64,000 nucleotides of DNA from Micrococcus sp. Its GTDB lineage: Bacteria > Actinomycetota > Actinomycetes > Actinomycetales > Micrococcaceae. Within the stretch, counting starts at the first letter, position 1, and every line of letters starts with the position of its first letter. Below, one piece after another: positions 59,225 through 64,000 of the stretch. Position numbers and translations under genes: made by a program. The stretch is from assembly GCA_029961105.1 (NCBI GenBank), contig JASBVO010000006.1:166185-230184 (forward strand). The letters are read 5' to 3'. The notes below the pieces were generated by a model. That model saw nothing but the letters and a program-made list of their open reading frames with translations, was not told where the DNA came from and did not search any database.

Positions 59225-60721
59225 ATGTCGATGCAGGCAGTCGCCGGGACCGCGGTGGATCCGAGGGCTCTGGGCGGCATACCGCGGGCGCGGATGGCGG
59301 CGGGCCTCGCCGTCGCCGTACTGGTCCCGGGGGCACTGCAGACCCTGTGCCTGGTGGTGTGGGATGCCGGGCTGACCACCACGTCCTTGCTGCAACTCAC
59401 CGGTGCGGTGGTGGCGGCCCTGCTCGGAGGCCTGGTCCCCGGACTGGTCGCGGCGCTGTGGGCGAGCCTGTTGCTGAACTACTTCATGGTCGAGCCCACC
59501 GGGTCGTTGTTCATCCACGACGCCGCAACGGCCGTCTCCTTGGCCTGCTTCGTGATGGTGTCGGGGGCGGTGGCCCTGGTGGTGCATCTCTCGGCGCGGC
59601 GGCTGGCGCAGGCGCGGCGGGCGCAGGCCGAGGCGGAGGTGCTCAACCGGCTGGCGCTGATCGTGGTGGCCGCGGAGGATCCGGTGTCCAGTCTGCTGGG
59701 ACAGGCCCGGGAGGTGTTCGGCCTGGACGGTGTCGCGCTGTTCGTCCACCCCCCGGCCATCGCGGGACAGTCGGAGCCGAAACTGCGGTGGGAGCGGGGA
59801 GCGGCGGTCGGACGGGTGCCGGCCTCGGTGGACAAGGCGGACATGGTGGAACCGGTGGACGAACACACCGTCCTGGCGTTGCGCGGCCCGCGGGTGCCGA
59901 CCGGGGAGCGGGACCTGCTGCGGGCGTTCACTGCTCAGTTGGTCGCGGTGCAGGACCGCCAGCGGCTGATGCGCAGCATGGACGAGAACCGGGTGCTGGC
60001 CCAGGACAACAAGATGCGCACCTCCATCCTGCAGGCGGTCAGCCACGACCTTCGCACCCCACTGGCCGGGATCAAGCTGGCGGCAAGCAGCCTGCTCCAG
60101 CCCCAGGGACGCTTCGATGCCGCTGAACAACATGAACTGCTGGACACCATCGAGGCCTACGCCGACCAATTATCGGGGATGGTGGAGAACCTGCTGGACA
60201 TGTCCCGGATCACCGGGGACGCGGTGGGTGCGGTACTGGGGCCGGTGCAGTGGCAGGACGTGCTGCCGGGGGCGCTGGGCGCGGTCCCGGCCGAGTCCGT
60301 CGATCGGCACGGCGTGCAATCCGGTGGTCCGGTGCTGGCGGATGCCGGACTGCTGGAGCGGGTGATCGCGAACCTGGCCGAGAACGCCCACCGCCACGCC
60401 CCCGGATCCCGGATCACCCTGGTGAGCGGCGACCGGATCGACGACGCCGGGACAGTGGTCGGCGAGCTCCGGGTGATCGACACCGGCTCACTGCCCCTGC
60501 CCCAGGATCTGGAGCAGTTGTTCACCCCCTTCCAGCGCTTCGATGACACCGGGGACGGGTCCGGGACCGGCCTGGGCCTGGCGGTGGCCCGCGGGCTCAC
60601 CGAGGCCATGGGTGGAACCTTGCACGCCCAGCGGACCCCCGGCGGAGGGCTGACCATGGTCCTGCGCTTGCGTCAGGCCGCCCCGGGTCCGGGCACCGGA
60701 GCACCGGCGGAGGGGCGGTGA
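59225..60721 (+). CDS. KdpD-like sensor histidine kinase without the N-terminal KdpD/USP domains
   Basis: A 498-aa kinase corresponding to the C-terminal half of KdpD. The DUF4118 membrane domain has three to four helices (RMAAGLAVAVLVPGALQTLCLVVW; AALLGGLVPGLVAALWASLLLNYF; ACFVMVSGAVALVVHLS), followed by a GAF-like region, HisKA AVSHDLRTPLAGIKLAASSLLQ and ATPase boxes NLAENAHRHAP and GSGTGLGLAVARG. The G1 box reads VIDTGSLPLPQ, where DxGPG is usual, so ATP binding may be altered. It lacks the KdpD and Usp domains that bind c-di-AMP. The stop overlaps the regulator start (GTGA). Confidence 0.9.
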   Translation: MSMQAVAGTAVDPRALGGIPRARMAAGLAVAVLVPGALQTLCLVVWDAGLTTTSLLQLTGAVVAALLGGLVPGLVAALWASLLLNYFMVEPTGSLFIHDAATAVSLACFVMVSGAVALVVHLSARRLAQARRAQAEAEVLNRLALIVVAAEDPVSSLLGQAREVFGLDGVALFVHPPAIAGQSEPKLRWERGAAVGRVPASVDKADMVEPVDEHTVLALRGPRVPTGERDLLRAFTAQLVAVQDRQRLMRSMDENRVLAQDNKMRTSILQAVSHDLRTPLAGIKLAASSLLQPQGRFDAAEQHELLDTIEAYADQLSGMVENLLDMSRITGDAVGAVLGPVQWQDVLPGALGAVPAESVDRHGVQSGGPVLADAGLLERVIANLAENAHRHAPGSRITLVSGDRIDDAGTVVGELRVIDTGSLPLPQDLEQLFTPFQRFDDTGDGSGTGLGLAVARGLTEAMGGTLHAQRTPGGGLTMVLRLRQAAPGPGTGAPAEGR

Positions 60722-61392
60722 CGACGGTGCTGGTGGTCGAGGATGAACGCCGGTTGCTGCGTGCCCTGCAGCTGGCGTTGCAGTCCCACGGCTATGACGT
60801 GGTGGCCGCGCCGACCGGCACCAGCGCCCTGGCGTCCTTGGCCGAGCGCGCGGTGGACGCGGTGGTGCTGGACCTGGGTCTGCCGGACATGGACGGCCAG
60901 GTCCTCATCCGGCGGGTACGCGCCACAGCGTCGATCCCGATCCTGGTGCTCTCGGCCCGGCACGCATCCGCGCAGAAGGTGGCTGCCCTGGACGCCGGGG
61001 CCGACGACTACGTGACCAAGCCCTTCGGGCTGGACGAGCTGCTGGCCCGACTGCGGGCGGTGCTGCGCCGCGGGCATCCCACTGCGGACCTCGACCGTGT
61101 GGACACAGGGAGTTTCTCCCTGGATTTCCCCGCACGCCGAGCGGCCCGGAACGGGGACGAGGTGCGGCTGACCCCGACCGAGTGGAAGATCCTGGAGGTG
61201 CTCACCCATACTCCGGGGCGGCTGGTGCCGCACCAGGAGATGCTGGAGCGAGTGTGGGGGCCGGCCTATGTCAAGGAGACCCAGTACCTGCGGGTCTACC
61301 TGGGCCAACTGCGGCGCAAGCTCGAGGCGGATCCGTCCCGGCCCCGGCACCTGATCACCGAGGCCGGGCTCGGCTACCGCTTCGACCCCTGA
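60718..61392 (+). CDS. KdpE-like OmpR-family response regulator
   Basis: A 224-aa regulator: VLVVEDERRLLRALQLALQ, phospho-Asp in VVLDLGLPDMDG, LSARHASAQKVAAL, YVTKPFGLDELLARL; DNA-binding winged helix LTPTEWKILEVLTHTPGRLVPHQEMLERVWGP and YLRVYLGQLRRKLE. The GTG overlaps the kinase stop by four bases. No kdpFABC is in the window; the convergent APC permease is the only nearby transport gene and the plausible target by proximity. Confidence 0.92.
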   Translation: MTTVLVVEDERRLLRALQLALQSHGYDVVAAPTGTSALASLAERAVDAVVLDLGLPDMDGQVLIRRVRATASIPILVLSARHASAQKVAALDAGADDYVTKPFGLDELLARLRAVLRRGHPTADLDRVDTGSFSLDFPARRAARNGDEVRLTPTEWKILEVLTHTPGRLVPHQEMLERVWGPAYVKETQYLRVYLGQLRRKLEADPSRPRHLITEAGLGYRFDP

Positions 61393-61414
61393 ACACGGCG
61401 GACCGGAGCGCCGC

Positions 61415-63391
61415 TCAGCCGACGTGGACCCACGGGCGGCGGGTGACGTCCGGTTCGGCGCGGCGCAGGATCTCCCGGGTGACCGGGGCGATCTCCCCGG
61501 CGCCGAACACCAGGAAGCGCAGCAGGTTGGCCAGCGGGTCGCCCTCGGTCCAGCGGAAATGCACGTGCGGCATCAGCCCGGTGACATCCCGGATGTGCAG
61601 CAGCACCGCGGCGATCGTGTTCGGCACCGCGGGCCCGTGCACCTCGAGGATCCTGTATCCGTGCCGGGTGATCCCGTGGACGTACAGCTCGGTCTCGAAC
61701 TCGGAGGAGTCCTCCACCACGACCTCCAGGAAGATGACGTCGGCCTCCACCGGCAGGTGATAGACCGCCTGGGCCGCGGACAGCTTCTTGCGGTAGGCGG
61801 CCTCGTCCAGACGGCGCGGCTCGTGGGCGATGATCTGGATCGGCCCGGTGTCCTCGGCGGCCAGGAACTCCACCGCCGCCGCGTCCAGGTGGACCCGGGT
61901 GGCGTGCAGCTCGAAGGAGCGGGACGCCCGGGACGCGAAGGAGATCACCACGATGCCCAGGATGAACAGCGTGGCGATGCGGATGCCCTCGGGACGCTCC
62001 ACGATATTGACCGCGGCGGTGTAGATGAACACCACGGCGATCGCCCCGAAGCCGGCCATCGACCACCATTGCCCGCGAGCCCGCGCCGACAGGGTCACCG
62101 CCACGGCTGCAGAGGTGATCAGCATCAGGACCCCGGTGGCGTAGGCCCCGCCCTGGGCGTCGACGTCGGCGTCGAAGGCCAGGGTGACGGCGAACGCGAC
62201 GGCGGTCAACACCAGCACCAGCGGCCGGGAGGCCTTCGCCCATTGCGGGGCCATCCCGTACCGGGGCAGATAACGGGGCACCAGGTTCAGCAGTCCAGCC
62301 ATGGCCGAGGCCCCGGCGAACCAGAGGATCGTGATGGTGCTGACGTCATAGACGGTGCCGAAACCCTCCCCGAGGTGCTCATGCGCCAGGTAGGCCAGGG
62401 CACGGCCGTTGGCCTGGCCTCCAGGCTGGAATTCCTGGGAGGGGATCAGCACCACCGTGGTGAAGCTGGAGGTCAGCAGGAACCCACTCATGATCAGCGC
62501 GGCACCGGTGAGCAGCCGTCGGGTGCCCCGGATCCTGCCCGCCGGGTGCTGCTCAGTATCGAACCGGTCCCCGCTCACCTGGGGCATGACCGCCACCCCG
62601 GTCTCGAATCCGGAGAGCCCCAGCGCCAGTTTGGGGAAGACCAGCACGGCCGCGGCAACCGCCAGCGCCGGATTGCCGTAGGAGCCGGCCAGGGCACCCG
62701 CCCAGTCACCCACCACCATGGGATGTGAGAACGCGATGGCCAGGCAGACGACGATCAGCGCGGCGTTCAGGGTCAGGTAGACCGCCACCACCACCACCGC
62801 CACCCCGATGACCTCGTGGAACCCGCGCAGGAACACCACGCCCAGGGCGCCCAGGAGCACCAGCGTGATGGCCACCTCCTGGCCGCGCAGCCCCGCAGGG
62901 ACCAAGGGATTCTCCACCAGGTGCGCGGTGGCATCGGCGGCCGAGAGGGTCATGGTGATGATGAAGCTCGTGGCCGCGAAGCCGAGCAGGCCCAGGACCA
63001 GGAGCTTGCCCCGCCAGCGAGGCAGCAGGCGTTCCAGCATCGCGATCGAACCCGAGCCGTGCGGGCTCTCACCGGCCACTCGCCGATAGACCGGCAACGC
63101 CCCGAACAGCGTCACCAGCACCAGCACCAGCGTGGCCAGCGGGGACAAAGCCCCCACCGCCAGGGCTGCGATGGCCGGCTGATACCCGAGGGTGGAGAAG
63201 TAATCCACACCGGTCAGGCACATCACCTGCCACCACGGATGCCGGCTCTCCCGCTTCCCGGCCTTCGCGTAGGGCCCTTGGCGCAATCCACGCACCTCCG
63301 GCAGGTCATGCAGCAACCACCGGCGCACCCGCTCTCGCCGGGAAGGAGCAGTCCCCCGCAATTCCCACGGAGGCTGGCTCATCGTCGTCAT
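61415..63391 (-). CDS. APC-superfamily permease, KimA-like
   Basis: A 658-aa transporter: about 12 helices (residues ~50-490) starting [29 protein letters not shown] and containing [41 protein letters not shown] and [20 protein letters not shown], then a ~160-residue cytosolic tail with [31 protein letters not shown]. Long APC proteins with such tails include the K+ importer KimA, and the neighbouring KdpDE-like pair fits potassium transport, but an amino acid substrate is equally possible. ATG 63391 has GGAAGG 8 nt upstream. Confidence 0.82.
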   Translation of the reverse strand: MTTMSQPPWELRGTAPSRRERVRRWLLHDLPEVRGLRQGPYAKAGKRESRHPWWQVMCLTGVDYFSTLGYQPAIAALAVGALSPLATLVLVLVTLFGALPVYRRVAGESPHGSGSIAMLERLLPRWRGKLLVLGLLGFAATSFIITMTLSAADATAHLVENPLVPAGLRGQEVAITLVLLGALGVVFLRGFHEVIGVAVVVVAVYLTLNAALIVVCLAIAFSHPMVVGDWAGALAGSYGNPALAVAAAVLVFPKLALGLSGFETGVAVMPQVSGDRFDTEQHPAGRIRGTRRLLTGAALIMSGFLLTSSFTTVVLIPSQEFQPGGQANGRALAYLAHEHLGEGFGTVYDVSTITILWFAGASAMAGLLNLVPRYLPRYGMAPQWAKASRPLVLVLTAVAFAVTLAFDADVDAQGGAYATGVLMLITSAAVAVTLSARARGQWWSMAGFGAIAVVFIYTAAVNIVERPEGIRIATLFILGIVVISFASRASRSFELHATRVHLDAAAVEFLAAEDTGPIQIIAHEPRRLDEAAYRKKLSAAQAVYHLPVEADVIFLEVVVEDSSEFETELYVHGITRHGYRILEVHGPAVPNTIAAVLLHIRDVTGLMPHVHFRWTEGDPLANLLRFLVFGAGEIAPVTREILRRAEPDVTRRPWVHVG

Positions 63392-63576
63392 CGCTATGTC
63401 CTTCCGCGCCATCTCGACCACTGGAACGAAGCAGACGGTACGCCTCACCACCGGCGTGCCTCCGTGATCTTGATGGATCCTTTACACCCCTCCCTGCACG
63501 ACCTGCGGTGACGACGGCTTCCCGGAGCTCGCGCCGGGACGGATCAGCGCGTCCGCGCGCATGGTTCTGCAGGGCC
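63392..63576. other. Upstream region of the APC permease gene
   Basis: No gene is supported. On the minus strand it holds the permease promoter and ribosome site; acgcc-tcaccacc-ggcgt (63440-63457) is a weak hairpin. I looked for a ydaO-type c-di-AMP riboswitch and saw no matching conserved core. Confidence 0.4.
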
Positions 63577-63631
63577 ATGCTCGAGCCATACTCGAGTCAT
63601 ACCTGAGTCATGCCGGAGTCCTACGCGAGCC
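63577..63631. repeat. Five 11-bp direct repeats (iteron-like) upstream of TTGACA
   Basis: atgctcgagcc / atactcgagtc / atacctgagtc / atgccggagtc / ctacgcgagcc, without gaps; each has a CTCGAG-like centre. The 11-bp spacing puts every unit on the same face of the helix. It ends one base before TTGACA, so it may be a binding array for an activator or repressor of the gene at 63755. Confidence 0.8.
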
Positions 63632-63632
63632 G

Positions 63633-63662
63633 TTGACACCCTGATCGCCGAGGTGCCAGTGT
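63633..63662 (+). promoter_or_regulatory. Candidate promoter of the rightmost gene
   Basis: TTGACA (63633..63638), 18-bp spacer, then CAGTGT as a weak -10. It lies directly after the 11-bp repeats and about 90 bp before the ATG at 63755. Confidence 0.4.
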
Positions 63663-63754
63663 GCACTGCATCGCAGGTGGGCCTCGATTCGCTTGGATCA
63701 GCACCGGCATCCCCCCTCTCCGGCGCTGGGTTGTAGTGCATCTCACTGGAAGGC

Positions 63755-64000
63755 ATGGCCGTGACGGATCACCATGATGCTCTCGCCGATCGGGGGTCCG
63801 GGATTCGCGGCCCGGGCCGGCTGTTCCCCCAGGGACTGGGCACGGTTGAGAGCCGCCTCGCATCCGGCAGGGAAGGCAGGGAGGTCGCGGCCTTCGTGCC
63901 GGCGGCCGGTTCGCCCGACGGCGGAGGCGGCGGTTCGGGCGTGCTCGTCGACTCCCGGTTCGACCAGCGGGTGCGCTGGTCCCCCGGTGAACGACTGGAC
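63755..64000 (+). CDS. Start of a large gene, possibly NRPS/AMP-binding; truncated by window edge
   Basis: An open frame of 82 codons to the window end, absent from the ORF track. GGAAGG precedes the ATG. The first ~60 residues are low in complexity (AAGSPDGGGGGSG), then VLVDSRFDQRVRWSPGERLD. The phrase VRWSPGERLD closely resembles the beginning of the adenylation domain in Pls/PosA-type non-ribosomal peptide synthetases, but only a few residues of that domain are visible, so this is a tentative call. Confidence 0.45.
   Translation, partial: MAVTDHHDALADRGSGIRGPGRLFPQGLGTVESRLASGREGREVAAFVPAAGSPDGGGGGSGVLVDSRFDQRVRWSPGERLD

Noticed and set aside
63392-63576. ydaO-type c-di-AMP riboswitch before the KimA-like gene
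   Set aside because: I could not find the conserved core; only a weak 5-bp hairpin is present.
1-64000. tRNA or rRNA genes
   Set aside because: No cloverleaf with the conserved T-loop GTTCGA pattern and no rRNA-like stretch was noticed; a covariance-model scan would settle this.

Overview
The window is GC-rich, densely coded chromosomal DNA of an actinobacterium, most likely a Micrococcaceae relative (Citricoccus, Micrococcus, Kocuria or Arthrobacter type; this placement is inference). Support comes from the strong G/C bias at third codon positions, frequent GTG starts, several genes with a TAGGGT/TAGCGT-like -10 element only 6-8 nt before the start codon and no Shine-Dalgarno sequence, a menaquinone methyltransferase, a DtxR/IdeR-type iron box, a mycothiol-type maleylpyruvate isomerase family protein and actinobacterial two-component systems. 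I see no rRNA, tRNA, CRISPR array, phage or plasmid replication region.

Layout. 0-5.3 kb: two divergent double-hotdog acyl-CoA thioesterase-like genes (the first cut by the window edge), a HEAT-repeat protein, a membrane-anchored molybdopterin oxidoreductase and the 23S rRNA methyltransferase RlmC. 5.4-12.5 kb: a beta-phosphoglucomutase/GH65 phosphorylase fusion, a nitronate monooxygenase, and a NarL-type two-component system whose receiver domain carries a repetitive insertion. 12.6-21.9 kb: an LctP-type lactate permease, then two tandem MacB-like ABC cassettes (ATPase plus FtsX-type permease) sharing a 909-bp block that is identical at nucleotide level. 22-32 kb: small metabolic and regulatory genes (VOC proteins, AraC regulator, DinB, Nudix, SDRs), a LysE exporter with divergent LysG-type regulator, L-aspartate dehydrogenase, and a flavin-dependent monooxygenase.

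32-42 kb: hypothetical genes, a TcrA/TcrY-like two-component system, a complete IS3-family element with terminal inverted repeats and a GTAC target duplication, a decayed alpha/beta hydrolase behind an MFS transporter, and a ZIP metal transporter preceded by a 20-codon leader ORF. 42-49 kb: menG, then an iron-siderophore uptake operon (lipoprotein, two FecCD permeases, ATPase) under a DtxR-like box, and a GntP-family permease. 49-58 kb: a lipoprotein, two more alpha/beta hydrolase remnants, a DODA-type dioxygenase with a GNAT enzyme, CueP copper-binding lipoprotein, YciI, Pr6Pr, VOC, FMN reductase and GNAT proteins. 57.5-64 kb: a TetR-SMR-SMR efflux operon with a palindromic operator, a GlsB-type membrane protein, a KdpD-like kinase lacking the usual N-terminal domains with a KdpE-like regulator, a convergent APC/KimA-like permease, and the start of a gene resembling an NRPS. 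In front of that last gene lie five 11-bp repeats abutting TTGACA.

The most unusual items are the 909-bp identical block joining the two ABC cassettes, the 11-bp repeat array, the insertion inside a receiver domain, the leader ORF before the ZIP gene, and the IS3 copy lying between a decayed hydrolase and its probable terminator. I found no convincing wholly new defence or mobile system. The candidates above are the places where something undescribed could lie.
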